Shown: positions 16,626-25,067 of the stretch, piece by piece
Numbering within the stretch: the first letter of the stretch is position 1
Layout: each line of letters opens with the position of its first letter
Assembly: GCA_017552325.1 (NCBI GenBank)
Contig: JAFZQE010000044.1
Span: forward strand, 1 to 53,064
Source: Oscillospiraceae bacterium
GTDB lineage: Bacteria > Bacillota > Clostridia > Oscillospirales > Oscillospiraceae
Direction: 5' to 3'
Length of the DNA: 53,064 nt
Position numbers and translations under genes: made by a program
Notes under the pieces: generated by a model
The model's database searches: none
What the model saw: the letters and a program-made list of their open reading frames with translations, nothing else
Told to the model about the DNA's origin: nothing

Positions 16626-19610
16626 TTATGCCGCCGCCTTCTTTTTCTTGCTGTAGCGGCCGAGCAGGATCGCCTCGATCGCGATCAGGAGGACCGCCAC
16701 GCCGATGTCGGCGCCGAGGAAGATCTTGGTCATGTTGTCCATGCCGCCGGCGGCGCCGTTGGTGTAGTAGCCGGAATTGCCGATGGTGTAGAGGATGTTC
16801 TTGCAGGCCTGACGCATGGCCAGAGTCGCCGTGGCGCTCTTGTCGGAGAAGACGTTGGTGGGATTCATGCCGAAGCCCAGCATCAGGTCGTTGCCGGAGC
16901 GGACGCAGTGGTCGGAGCTCATGTAGCCGTAGGAGCCGTTGTAGTCGCTTTCCACGAAGCCCCTGAAGCCCCATTCGTCGCGCAGGACGGTCTTCAGCAG
17001 GTTCGGGTTCTCGCAGCTCGGAACGGTGCCGATGAAGTTGAAGGAGCTCATCGCCGCCTGGAGGCCGCTGGTGTTGCCCTTCACAGCCAGCTCAAAGGGC
17101 TTGAGGTAGATCTCACGGATCGCCTGCTCGGAGGCAAAGGTGAGCAAGAAGGAGCAGCGGCTGCCCTCCTGGTCGTTCAGGGCGAAGTGCTTGATCTCGG
17201 TGTAGACGCCGTTTTTGGCAATGCCGTTGACCTCAGCGGCAGCCAGCTTGCCGGCGAGCACGCCGTCCTCGGAGTAGTACTCAAAGTTGCGGCCGGCGAA
17301 GGCGTTGCGGTGCGTGTTCATGGCCGGGCCGTACTGACCGTAGTTGTTGACCTCGGCGTACTCCTTGCCCATCGCCTCGCCCATCTCCTCGAGGAGCTCG
17401 GTGTTCCAGGTCTGGGCCATCAGCACCTCGGCCGGATAGGCCGTGCCGTAGGCGCCGGTGATGAAGTTCGACAGGCCGGCGGGGCCGTCGCAGTCGGAGG
17501 TCGCGACCTTGCCGACGGAGTCGATCGCCGCGGTCTGCCAGCCGCCGATGTTGATCATCGTGACCATCTCGTCAAAGCTCAACTGATCGAGCAGCTTGTC
17601 CCAGTTGGGATCGTCGTAGCTCTTGCCGGTCAGATCCGCGAGGGTCAGGCCGTTCTTCGCGCCCAGGGTGGGCATCGCGTCGTTGGCGTCGTCAAGCGCG
17701 GTCGGGTCATAGAAGCCGGTAGCGACCTTCTCCAGCTCGGCGCGGGTCGCGGCGCTCATCTCGAAGTTCGTGGGAGCGGCGGTGGCGGCGTCGTAGTTGG
17801 CGAAGCCGTCCTTGCGGCTGAGCTGCTCAAAGTCGCCGCGGGAGTAGGACTCGAACTGGCTGGTGGCCGGGACCTTGTCGCTGGCGCGGCCGTCGACGTA
17901 GCTGATGTCGGCGTCCACGGTGAACTTCGCTTCGGCCGCGACGGTGTGGGAGTCGCTGCGCAGGGAGATGACGTACTCGCCCTTCTCCAGGATGTAGCCG
18001 CCGACGCCGCCGAGCGTGGCGTCATAGGAGGCCATGTCTTCCTTGGCGATGGTGAAGCTCAGGGTCTCGGAAGCGCCGGGCTCGAGGGTCTTGGTCTTGG
18101 CAAAGTCGACCAGGTTGACGGAGGCCTTTTCAATGCCGCCGTTGGTGTAGGGCGGGGTGAAGTAGATCTCGGCCACGTCCTTGCCGGCCACGGCGCCGCT
18201 GTTGGTGATCTTGACGTCGAAGCTGACGGTGTCGCCGTTGTCCTTGAAGTTCTCGATGCTGCGGTCGAAAGTAGTGTAGCTCAGGCCGTAGCCGAAGGGA
18301 TACAGGACATGCTCGTCATAGTTGATCAGGCCTTCTTCGGCGGCCGTCTCGTAGAACTTGTAGCCGACGTAAATGCCCTCTACGTAGTTGACGAAGGCCA
18401 TGCCGCCTTCATAGGCGCCGTCGTTTTCAGCGATGGCCTGCTTGAAGTCTTCCACATTGGAGTAGTAGAAGCTGCCGAAGTTGTTCCAGGTCGGGGTCGC
18501 GGTCAGATCGTAGACAAAGGTGTCGACGGTGTGGCCGGAGGGGTTGACAGCGCCGGAGATGATCTCGCCGAGGCCGGCCAGACCGCTGTTGCCCGCGCCG
18601 GGCGCCAGGATGACAGCGCCGATCGACGGATAGTCGCGGACCCAGCCAAGCTCCATGGAGTTGTTGGCGTTGATGATGACGATGACCTTGTCAAACTCGG
18701 AGCAGACCTTCTCGACCATGTTCTCTTCGGTCACGGACAGCTCGAGGTAGTGCTCGCCCGGCTCGAAGTCGTCATAGCTGCCGTTGTTGGTGTAGGTGCC
18801 GTTGTAGTAGCCGAACTTGTCGGGAACGACGGAGATCTCGGCGGCCACGTTGTAGGTGCCCTTGATGACGGCGTTCATGTCGGTGGGCAGGTCGGCGCCT
18901 TCGCCGCCGGAACGGGAGATGACGATGACGGCCACGTCGGAGAAGCCCTTGGCCTGGCTCATCACCGCGTCGGTGTAAGCGTCAACGGTGGGCTCGGGAA
19001 GCGTCCAGTCCTGGGCGTACATGCCCACGCTCGGACGGTCGGCCCGGTAGTTCTTGTACATGGCGGTCAGCTCTTCGTTGGTGGCGAAGCCCGCGTCGTT
19101 GAGCGACTGCAGGATGCCGACGGCGGTGGAGCCGTCAGACGAGCCGGAGCCGGTGCCGCCCAGGATCGGGTTCGTGGAGCCCCAGCCGAAGACGTTGAGC
19201 GCCTTGACGTCCTTCAGCGGGAGCAGACCGTTGTTCTCGACGAGGACAAGGCCCTCCTCGCCGACTCTCTTGATAACGTCTTTGCTCGCGGCAACGGTCT
19301 CTTCGGTCAGCTCGGCCTTCGAGGCGTTGAGGAAGCCGGAGACGTTGCTCTTCAGGGGGCCGAAGCATATCAGGTTGACGACCAGCGCCAGGATCGCGAT
19401 GAAGGCGACCACGGCATGCCAGCGCCACAGATGCCTCTTGCCCTTCTTCGCCAGTCTCGCCAGGAACATCACGACGATCAGGGCGGCCAAAGCGATCAGG
19501 ATGACCCAGACATAGCTCTTGACCATGGTCAGGTAGCTGGTCAGGTCCGCCTGGCTGACGCCCATCGGCTCAAAGATGGGGCTCAGCAGTTTGGACAAAA
19601 ATTCTACCAT
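16626..19610 (-). CDS. Domain-permuted GH3 glycosidase anchored by N- and C-terminal membrane helices
   Basis: This 994-residue protein starts at ATG 19610 (GGAGGAGAG upstream); reading back to 19691 would cross the promoter. Two transmembrane helices (33-54, 65-85) flank a basic loop KKGKRHLWR, then the extracellular body, then a last helix (966-984) and a KKKK tail inside. Domain order is reversed compared with the other GH3 gene: the GH3 C-domain comes first (LVLVENNGLLPL; INANNSMELGW), then an Fn3-like domain (YPFGYGLSYTTFD), then the GH3 N-domain (DCDGPAGLSNF, GRNFEYYSED, EIKHFALND) with probable nucleophile Asp889 in VESDYNG. Such reversed order is known in some rumen GH3 enzymes. The positive-inside rule puts the active site outside the cell, as a tethered surface glycosidase feeding oligosaccharides to importers (inference). 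Confidence 0.85.
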   Translation of the reverse strand: MVEFLSKLLSPIFEPMGVSQADLTSYLTMVKSYVWVILIALAALIVVMFLARLAKKGKRHLWRWHAVVAFIAILALVVNLICFGPLKSNVSGFLNASKAELTEETVAASKDVIKRVGEEGLVLVENNGLLPLKDVKALNVFGWGSTNPILGGTGSGSSDGSTAVGILQSLNDAGFATNEELTAMYKNYRADRPSVGMYAQDWTLPEPTVDAYTDAVMSQAKGFSDVAVIVISRSGGEGADLPTDMNAVIKGTYNVAAEISVVPDKFGYYNGTYTNNGSYDDFEPGEHYLELSVTEENMVEKVCSEFDKVIVIINANNSMELGWVRDYPSIGAVILAPGAGNSGLAGLGEIISGAVNPSGHTVDTFVYDLTATPTWNNFGSFYYSNVEDFKQAIAENDGAYEGGMAFVNYVEGIYVGYKFYETAAEEGLINYDEHVLYPFGYGLSYTTFDRSIENFKDNGDTVSFDVKITNSGAVAGKDVAEIYFTPPYTNGGIEKASVNLVDFAKTKTLEPGASETLSFTIAKEDMASYDATLGGVGGYILEKGEYVISLRSDSHTVAAEAKFTVDADISYVDGRASDKVPATSQFESYSRGDFEQLSRKDGFANYDAATAAPTNFEMSAATRAELEKVATGFYDPTALDDANDAMPTLGAKNGLTLADLTGKSYDDPNWDKLLDQLSFDEMVTMINIGGWQTAAIDSVGKVATSDCDGPAGLSNFITGAYGTAYPAEVLMAQTWNTELLEEMGEAMGKEYAEVNNYGQYGPAMNTHRNAFAGRNFEYYSEDGVLAGKLAAAEVNGIAKNGVYTEIKHFALNDQEGSRCSFLLTFASEQAIREIYLKPFELAVKGNTSGLQAAMSSFNFIGTVPSCENPNLLKTVLRDEWGFRGFVESDYNGSYGYMSSDHCVRSGNDLMLGFGMNPTNVFSDKSATATLAMRQACKNILYTIGNSGYYTNGAAGGMDNMTKIFLGADIGVAVLLIAIEAILLGRYSKKKKAAA

Positions 19611-19654
19611 TTTCTCTCCTCCTTTTTTATTGTTCCGAAGAACACTGTATTTGA

Positions 19655-19683
19655 ATTTTAACATTTTTTTAATAAATAGTAAA
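19655..19683 (-). promoter_or_regulatory. Promoter of the permuted GH3 gene
   Basis: Minus strand TTTACT (19683-19678), a 17-base spacer and TAAAAT (19660-19655) in an AT-rich stretch, about 45 bases ahead of the ATG. Confidence 0.65.
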
Positions 19684-19685
19684 AT

Positions 19686-19720
19686 GCGCATTTTGCATCT
19701 CAGTATGCGCTATATGCATA
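19686..19720. promoter_or_regulatory. Overlapping dyads, candidate LysR operator
   Basis: GCGCAT (19686-19691) and ATGCGC (19705-19710) form an inverted repeat with a 13-base centre. A second, overlapping dyad is ATGC (19705-19708) / GCAT (19716-19719). They sit directly upstream of the GH3 -35 box, the usual place for LysR activator binding. Confidence 0.45.
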
Positions 19721-19819
19721 CCGAGACACAGGCTTTGTGCGATGTGCACCAAATAAACGGACCCTTTTTGGTTGTTTCATCGCATCATGAGCGGATTATC
19801 CCTTTTTCTTCAATTTTGA

Positions 19820-19847
19820 TTGCTATACGTTTTTTTCGTGCTATAAT
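19820..19847 (+). promoter_or_regulatory. Promoter of the LysR regulator
   Basis: TTGCTA (19820-19825), a 16-base spacer and a consensus TATAAT (19842-19847), 34 bases ahead of the ATG. Confidence 0.6.
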
Positions 19848-19881
19848 GAAAATAACGATAAAAAAGGGAGGCTGAACCTGC

Positions 19882-20709
19882 ATGATCGATTTCCAGCAGC
19901 TCCTTCAGTTTGTCACGGTTGCGGAGACGGGCAGCCTGTCCGCGGCCGCGGAGCAGCTGCATCTCTCGCAGCCGGCGCTGAGCCGTTCTATGCAGCGGCT
20001 GGAAGCTGAACTCGGGCTCACGCTCTTCGTGCGCCGCCGGAACCGGATCGCCCTCGGCGAGTTGGGCCTGTACGCGGCGGAAAGCGCGAGGGAGCTGCTT
20101 CGCGAGGCGCAGCGCTACGTCGAGGATCTGCGGGACTATGCCGAAAGGCTGTCCACGATCCGCATCTGCGCAAGCTCCCCTTCTCCCCTGTGGAGGCTTT
20201 CCGCGCAGATCCACGAGCGCTTCCCCAACAGCATCATCGCCAAGGAGCAGCAGGAAACCGAACTGCTCCTGCCCGGTCTGCGGGAAGGCCGCTTCCGCCT
20301 GATCCTGACGCATGTCCCCGTCGAGGAAAAGGGGATCCTGTGCGGGAAATACCTCGAGGAACGCCTGCTGCTGGAGATGCCGACCTCTCACCCGCTCGCC
20401 GGAAAGAGCGCGCTGGAGGAACAGGATCTGAACGGGCTGACCGTGCTGGCCTACCGGCACATGGGCATCTGGCGCGACCGGCTGAGCTGGCTGGAGGGCC
20501 TGCACCGGATCGAGCAGGAGGATCTGGACGTGCTGGAGGATCTGGCGCTGTCCACCGGGCTGCCGCTGCTGACCTCCTCGCTGTTCTCCTCCCCCACGGC
20601 GGGCCGCGCAGGCCGCGTCTCTCTGCCGATCCCGAGCAGGGAGGCCGTGCTGACCTTCTATCTCTGCGCCCGCGACTGCGACCGCGAGCTGTACGAAAAA
20701 TTTTGCTGA
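19882..20709 (+). CDS. LysR-family transcriptional regulator
   Basis: This 275-residue regulator has an N-terminal winged HTH: MIDFQQLLQFVTVAETGSLS, then AAEQLHLSQPALSRSMQRLE (residues about 21-40) and GLTLFVRRRNRIAL, the classic LysR pattern. The effector domain (about 90-270) is somewhat short and begins RICASSPSPLWRL. GGGAGG lies 11 bases ahead of the ATG. Divergent placement from the permuted GH3 gene, with dyads in the shared region, suggests it controls that gene in response to a sugar or metabolite (inference). It is followed by a terminator. Confidence 0.9.
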   Translation: MIDFQQLLQFVTVAETGSLSAAAEQLHLSQPALSRSMQRLEAELGLTLFVRRRNRIALGELGLYAAESARELLREAQRYVEDLRDYAERLSTIRICASSPSPLWRLSAQIHERFPNSIIAKEQQETELLLPGLREGRFRLILTHVPVEEKGILCGKYLEERLLLEMPTSHPLAGKSALEEQDLNGLTVLAYRHMGIWRDRLSWLEGLHRIEQEDLDVLEDLALSTGLPLLTSSLFSSPTAGRAGRVSLPIPSREAVLTFYLCARDCDRELYEKFC

Positions 20710-20758
20710 GAGCAGTTATCCTGCAACATGATGCTGCTTTCCCGCCCCGGAAAGCAGC

Positions 20759-20796
20759 AAAAAAGGCTTGATTTCTTTCGAAATCAAGCCTTTTTT
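20759..20796. terminator. Bidirectional terminator (LysR / ROK operon)
   Basis: GGCTTGATTTC (20765-20775), a TTTC loop and GAAATCAAGCC (20780-20790), flanked by A6 and T6. It ends both the LysR gene (plus) and the phosphorolysis operon (minus). Confidence 0.9.
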
Positions 20797-20806
20797 ATTT
20801 TTTTCT

Positions 20807-21745
20807 TCAGATCCGGTAGCGCGGCAGCATGGCCGCTCCGATCAGCCCGGCGTCGTTGCCCAGCAGGGCGCGCAGAACACGCGTCTGCTGTCTGCTGTCC
20901 CGCGCGTAGGCCTCGCGCTGCACCGTCTCGCGTACCGGGGCCATGATGCGCTCCCCGGCGCCGGCCAGGCCGCCGCCGATGCAGAAGACCTCCGGCTGAA
21001 AGACGTTGATGAGGCTCGTGACGCCGGAGCCCAGGTAGTCCAGGAACTCCTCCAGCACGCGCGTCGCGGCGGCGTCCCCTTCCCCTGCGGCATCGAACAC
21101 CAGCTTGCCGTTGAGCTTCTCCGGCGATCCCGCCAGGGCCCACATCCGGGAAGCCGGGTCCTCTGCCATGGCCTTGCGCGCCTCGCGGATCAGGGCCGTG
21201 GCGGAGCAGTAGGTCTCGAAGCAGCCCCTGCGCCCGCAGGTGCATGGTCTGCCGCCGTGCTCGATCACCATGTGCCCGACCTCGAGCCCGCCGCCGTTGA
21301 GACCGGTGGCAAGGCGTCCGTTCAGTACCGCGCCGCCGCCGATTCCGGTGCCAAGCGTGATGACGATCAGCGAGCGGCTGCCCTTGCCCGCGCCGGCGAC
21401 GTATTCGCCCAGCGCGGCGCAGTTGGCGTCGTTTTCCATCACCGCGTCCAGCCCGGTGCGGCTGCGCACCATCTCCGCCAGCGGCACCTCGTGGAAGTTG
21501 AGGTTCGACCAGTACTCGATCACGCCCCGCTCCGTATCGAGAGAGCCGGGCGCGCCGATGCCGATGCAGGGGGCGAGCTCATCCGCGCCTTCGGAAAGCG
21601 CTTTCACATGCGCCGCGATCGCATCCGCCACGCCCTCCGGCGTACGGGGCGTGGGGACGCTGCGCGTCTGAAGGATTTCGCCTTCCTCGCTGACCAGCGC
21701 CGCAGCCGTGTTGATGCCGCCGAGATCAATGCCGATATAGTTCAT
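20807..21745 (-). CDS. ROK-family glucokinase
   Basis: This 312-residue sugar kinase starts YIGIDLGGINTAAALV (3-18, ATP-phosphate loop) and has the catalytic Asp106 in ENDANCAALGE. It carries the ROK zinc motif, with His158 in EVGHMVIEHGG and Cys168, Cys170, Cys175 (CTCGRRGC). The sequence and the operon partner point to glucose as substrate; N-acetyl sugars are a less likely alternative. In the pathway it would phosphorylate the free glucose released by the GH65 phosphorylase, while beta-phosphoglucomutase handles beta-glucose 1-phosphate. It lies 6 bases after the GH65 stop. Confidence 0.85.
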   Translation of the reverse strand: MNYIGIDLGGINTAAALVSEEGEILQTRSVPTPRTPEGVADAIAAHVKALSEGADELAPCIGIGAPGSLDTERGVIEYWSNLNFHEVPLAEMVRSRTGLDAVMENDANCAALGEYVAGAGKGSRSLIVITLGTGIGGGAVLNGRLATGLNGGGLEVGHMVIEHGGRPCTCGRRGCFETYCSATALIREARKAMAEDPASRMWALAGSPEKLNGKLVFDAAGEGDAAATRVLEEFLDYLGSGVTSLINVFQPEVFCIGGGLAGAGERIMAPVRETVQREAYARDSRQQTRVLRALLGNDAGLIGAAMLPRYRI

Positions 21746-21751
21746 GGAAGC

Positions 21752-24070
21752 TCACTCCCGCTCAACCGTCAATTCCTTCGTAAAGGTGTATTCCTTCCCC
21801 CAGATCTCCAGCGTGACCGGCTCCCGCGCCGTGTCGTTGACGATGTGCACACTGTCCTTCCCGACCCTCACGTCGAGACGCTGGCCCTTCCAGAGGATCG
21901 TGTAGCGCAGCCCGTTCCAGGCCTTCGGCAGGGTCGGGCTGATGCGGAGCTTGCCGCCCAGCATCCGCAGGCCGCCGAAGCCGTAGACCGCGCACTGCCA
22001 CAGCCCGCCGTAGCTTGCGGCGTGTATGCCCGCGTCGGAGGAATGGGGATTGGCGTTGTCCAGGTCGATCAGGCAGGCCTTGCGGAACATCTCATAGCCG
22101 AGCTCCGGGTCGCCGATATCGCTGGCCAGCACCGAGTGCGTGGACAGGGACAGGCTGGAATCGTGCAGGCAGCGGGGCTCGTAGTAGTCCCAGCTCGCCT
22201 TCTTCACGGCCTGGCCGAACTTCTCCTCCAGCAGATAGAAGAGCACCATGACGTCTGCCTGCTTGGAGACCTGGATCTTTGTGATCTGCTCCTGGTTGAA
22301 GTCCTTGTAGATGCCGCCGACGTGCGCCTGCTTCTTGTACTTCGACAGGTCGATGTCCCGCAGCGTCAGATAGGTGGAGTCCTGCGGCAGGACGCCGTTC
22401 TCGTTCGGTCTGGTCAGGAAGATGCGCGCGGTCTTCTCCCGCCAGAGCGGCAGGCGCTTGGAGAGGCCGAGCCTGTCGTCCAGCGCCGCGTAGAGCGCGG
22501 GCTTTCCGGCCTGCAGCTCGTCCGCGTATTCCAGGGCCTTGTCGATCGTCCACTTGGCCATGTAGTTGGTGAAAGCGTTGTCATCGACGTGCTCCTTGTA
22601 CTCGTCCGGGCCCACAACGTCGTTGATGTGCAGCAGACCGTCCGATCCCTCCTCCAGGCGGCTGGCCCAGAACTTGGCGCAGTCGAAGATCAGCTCGTAG
22701 CCATAGCGGTCCATGAAGTCCTGGTCGCCGGTGCAGACGTAGTACTGCCAGGCGCCAAAGGCCACGTCCGCCGTGATGTGGATCTCGATGAAGCCGGTCC
22801 AGACCTTGATAAGCTGGCCGGTCACGATGTCGGTGCCCATGTACTCCGGCGTCACCTCGCCGTCGTCCAGCCAGGCGCTCTCCCAGGGGAACTGCGCGCC
22901 CTCGTAGCCGTTGCGGCGGGCCTTTTCATGCGCGCCGGAGAGGGAGAGATAGCGGTACTCTTCCAGACTGCGCGCGATCTCGGGCATGGAGAAGATGAAA
23001 TAGGGCAGCAGGAAGATCTCCGTGTCCCAGAAGGTGTGGCCCTTGTAGCCCTCGCCGGAGAAGCCCTTCGCGCCGATGTTCATGCGGTTGTCGTGCGCGG
23101 GGGTCATCAGCTGCATGTGATACTGCGCGAAGCGGATCAGAAGCTGGTCGTAATCCGGGCCGTCGATCTCGACGGGCGCGCGGCGCCAGACCTTCTCCTC
23201 CCAGGTCTCCGCGCTCTCGGCCGCCAGCGCGTCGAAGCCTGCGGCCTCGTCTGCCTGCAGCTGCTCCAGGCCCAGGGCCTGCAGCTCGTCCAGGCTCAGC
23301 GCCGCCGCCTCTCTGTCGCGCGTCGTGAAGACGGTCGCGAACTTCTCCATCGTCAGCGTCTGCCCGGCCTTCAGCTCCTGCGTGAAGTTGGAGAACATGC
23401 GGCGGCGGACGATGTTGATGTCGCTCTTCGGGCTGATCGCTTCGCCGTCCGCGTTGAAGCGGTGCGCCGCGCTGAGCACGAAGCTGATGTTCGACTGGAT
23501 CGTGCGCGGGACATACTGCAGATAGCGCTTGTCGTAAAAGCGCGTCTGCCCCTCGGTGAAGTGCTGGGAGCCGTCGCAGCTCACGCGCCCGTCGATGCCG
23601 GAGCGGAGCTTCACCGTGCAGTCGGACTCGGGCGTCACGGAGATGCGCAGGGCGATGCTGTGCAGACGGCGGAGGGAGACGACGCGCTCGAAATGCAGCG
23701 TATAGGTCTTCCCCTCCTTCGAGCGCCAGACCACCCGGCGGTCGAGCAGCCCGGTCTTCAGATCGAGAGATCGCTCGTAGGAGAGGATCTCGCCCCGGGT
23801 CAGGTCAAAGCGCTCGCCGTCCAGCGTGATCTCAATGTTGGTCACGTCGGCGGCGTTGGGCAGCTCCGTGACCTCCTCCGGGGAGAAGCGGTCGAAGGTG
23901 CCGGCCACCAGCAGGTCTCGCGTCTCGCCCAGGTACTGCTCCTCCGTGGCCGAGCGCAGGCCCAGATAGCCGTTGCCGAGACAGAAGTTGGCCTCGACCT
24001 TGCCGAGCGCGGAGGGGTCAAAATCCGTTTCGATGATCTTCCATTCGGAAGCCCTTGTAAAATCCAGCAT
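21752..24070 (-). CDS. GH65 inverting disaccharide phosphorylase (maltose/trehalose/kojibiose type)
   Basis: This 772-residue cytoplasmic phosphorylase converts an alpha-glucosyl disaccharide plus phosphate to beta-glucose 1-phosphate plus sugar. The N-terminal beta-sandwich (about 1-270) begins with ETDFDP and NGYLGLR. The (alpha/alpha)6 catalytic domain has GHTFWDTEIF (344-353), NGYEGAQFPWESAW (387-400) and VVGPDEYKEHVDDN (485-498), where Glu490 is the expected catalytic acid. A C-terminal beta domain closes the protein. Numbering is close to maltose phosphorylase, but trehalose, kojibiose or nigerose specificity cannot be separated by eye. Neighbours pgmB and ROK kinase fit exactly. No dedicated transporter is in the operon. 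Confidence 0.88.
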   Translation of the reverse strand: MLDFTRASEWKIIETDFDPSALGKVEANFCLGNGYLGLRSATEEQYLGETRDLLVAGTFDRFSPEEVTELPNAADVTNIEITLDGERFDLTRGEILSYERSLDLKTGLLDRRVVWRSKEGKTYTLHFERVVSLRRLHSIALRISVTPESDCTVKLRSGIDGRVSCDGSQHFTEGQTRFYDKRYLQYVPRTIQSNISFVLSAAHRFNADGEAISPKSDINIVRRRMFSNFTQELKAGQTLTMEKFATVFTTRDREAAALSLDELQALGLEQLQADEAAGFDALAAESAETWEEKVWRRAPVEIDGPDYDQLLIRFAQYHMQLMTPAHDNRMNIGAKGFSGEGYKGHTFWDTEIFLLPYFIFSMPEIARSLEEYRYLSLSGAHEKARRNGYEGAQFPWESAWLDDGEVTPEYMGTDIVTGQLIKVWTGFIEIHITADVAFGAWQYYVCTGDQDFMDRYGYELIFDCAKFWASRLEEGSDGLLHINDVVGPDEYKEHVDDNAFTNYMAKWTIDKALEYADELQAGKPALYAALDDRLGLSKRLPLWREKTARIFLTRPNENGVLPQDSTYLTLRDIDLSKYKKQAHVGGIYKDFNQEQITKIQVSKQADVMVLFYLLEEKFGQAVKKASWDYYEPRCLHDSSLSLSTHSVLASDIGDPELGYEMFRKACLIDLDNANPHSSDAGIHAASYGGLWQCAVYGFGGLRMLGGKLRISPTLPKAWNGLRYTILWKGQRLDVRVGKDSVHIVNDTAREPVTLEIWGKEYTFTKELTVERE

Positions 24071-24082
24071 GGCGCTTCCCTC

Positions 24083-24727
24083 TTACAGGATGTTCAGCAG
24101 GTCGGAGAAGGAGGCCAGATCGTAGTCCTCCAGTCCGCAGCCCGCCGCGTCGCCGAACAGAGCCAGAGCCGTCATGCCGCCCGCCTTGGCCGCCTGGATG
24201 CCCGCCTTGGCGTCTTCGACCACGGCGCAGTCCGCCGGATCGATGCCGACCTTCGCGGCGGAGATGAGGAAGACCTCGGGATCCGGCTTGGAGCGGGTGA
24301 TGTCGGTGCCGTCGGCGATGGCGTCAAAGAAGTCCGACAGGCCGATGCGGCTGAGGATGAACTTGGTATTTTTGCTGGAGGAGCCGATGGTCAGCTTGTA
24401 GCCACGGCGGCGCAGCTCGTCGAGGGTGTTCTTCACCTCGTCGCTCAGGTCGGCGGGGCTCATGTTCTTCAGGAGCTCGCGGTAGTTTTCGTTCTTCTCT
24501 GCGGCGAAGGCTTCCTTCTCCTCGGGCGTATATTCCTTCGTCGAGCGCTCGAGGATGATCTCCAGGCTCGCCATGCGGCTCACGCCGCGCAGGCGGTTGT
24601 TGATCTTCTCGTCAAAATAGATGCCCAGGCGGTCCGCCAGCATCTTCCACGCCTGATAGTGGTACTTGTCGGTAAAGCAAATGACGCCGTCCAGGTCGAA
24701 AATGATTGCTTTCTTCTCGAATTTCAT
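24083..24727 (-). CDS. pgmB: Beta-phosphoglucomutase
   Basis: This 214-residue HAD-superfamily mutase converts beta-glucose 1-phosphate to glucose 6-phosphate. Motif I is FDLDGVICFTD with nucleophile Asp11 and acid/base Asp13. The cap has the substrate-recognition stretch NNRLRGVSRMASLEIIL, followed by motif II GSSSKNTKF, KPDPEVF and motif IV VVEDAKAGIQAA. These fit beta-PGM rather than a general phosphatase. It is the first gene of the pgmB-GH65-ROK operon (12-base gap to GH65). AAGGAGGAA lies 6 bases ahead of the ATG, and the promoter is about 75 bases upstream. Confidence 0.92.
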   Translation of the reverse strand: MKFEKKAIIFDLDGVICFTDKYHYQAWKMLADRLGIYFDEKINNRLRGVSRMASLEIILERSTKEYTPEEKEAFAAEKNENYRELLKNMSPADLSDEVKNTLDELRRRGYKLTIGSSSKNTKFILSRIGLSDFFDAIADGTDITRSKPDPEVFLISAAKVGIDPADCAVVEDAKAGIQAAKAGGMTALALFGDAAGCGLEDYDLASFSDLLNIL

Positions 24728-24800
24728 GCGGGTTCCTCCTTAAAGAATTTGGGATCCGGATCCGGTTGCATTCCATGTGATGGCAATGCCTGTTGATTTC

Positions 24801-24828
24801 ATTATACTGGATAAAAAGTATTTTTCAA
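24801..24828 (-). promoter_or_regulatory. Promoter of the pgmB-GH65-ROK operon
   Basis: Minus strand TTGAAA (24828-24823), a 16-base spacer and consensus TATAAT (24806-24801). The leader (about 67 bases) contains a GGATCC direct repeat of unknown meaning. The rest of the 340-base gap 24728-25067 holds only the next terminator; I see no gene in it. Confidence 0.75.
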
Positions 24829-24918
24829 GCTTTGATTTTGTAATTCATGCAAAGCGCAAGCCGCCGGTCCTCCCCGGCGCGGTCCGTCTCAGTCCCGCAA
24901 AGGGCCTTTGGACTGATA

Positions 24919-24964
24919 AAAAACGAAAAGAGAGGCATGCTTTCGCATGCCTCTCTTTTCGTTT
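24919..24964 (-). terminator. Terminator of the partner-switching operon
   Basis: A perfect 20-bp stem (24921-24940 with 24945-24964, TTTC loop) is followed on the minus strand by TT and ATCAG. It lies about 100 bases past the stop of the last operon gene and is the longest stem in the window. Confidence 0.85.
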
Positions 24965-25067
24965 CGGGCGTCCGGATCAGAACAGAAAAGTACTACTCTT
25001 TTTTCCGGCTTTTTCTATGCATGTCCGACCGTGATCCTGTATGCACAAGATCCGTCCCGCCGATTAT

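Noticed and set aside
16908-19661. 917-residue plus-strand open frame opposite the permuted GH3
   Set aside because: It is the antisense shadow of a gene with clear motifs.
20768-24796. 1342-residue plus-strand open frame opposite ROK, GH65 and pgmB
   Set aside because: It runs antisense to three well-supported genes and crosses a terminator. It is an artefact of GC-rich third positions; the protein is Arg/Ala/Val-rich with no domain.
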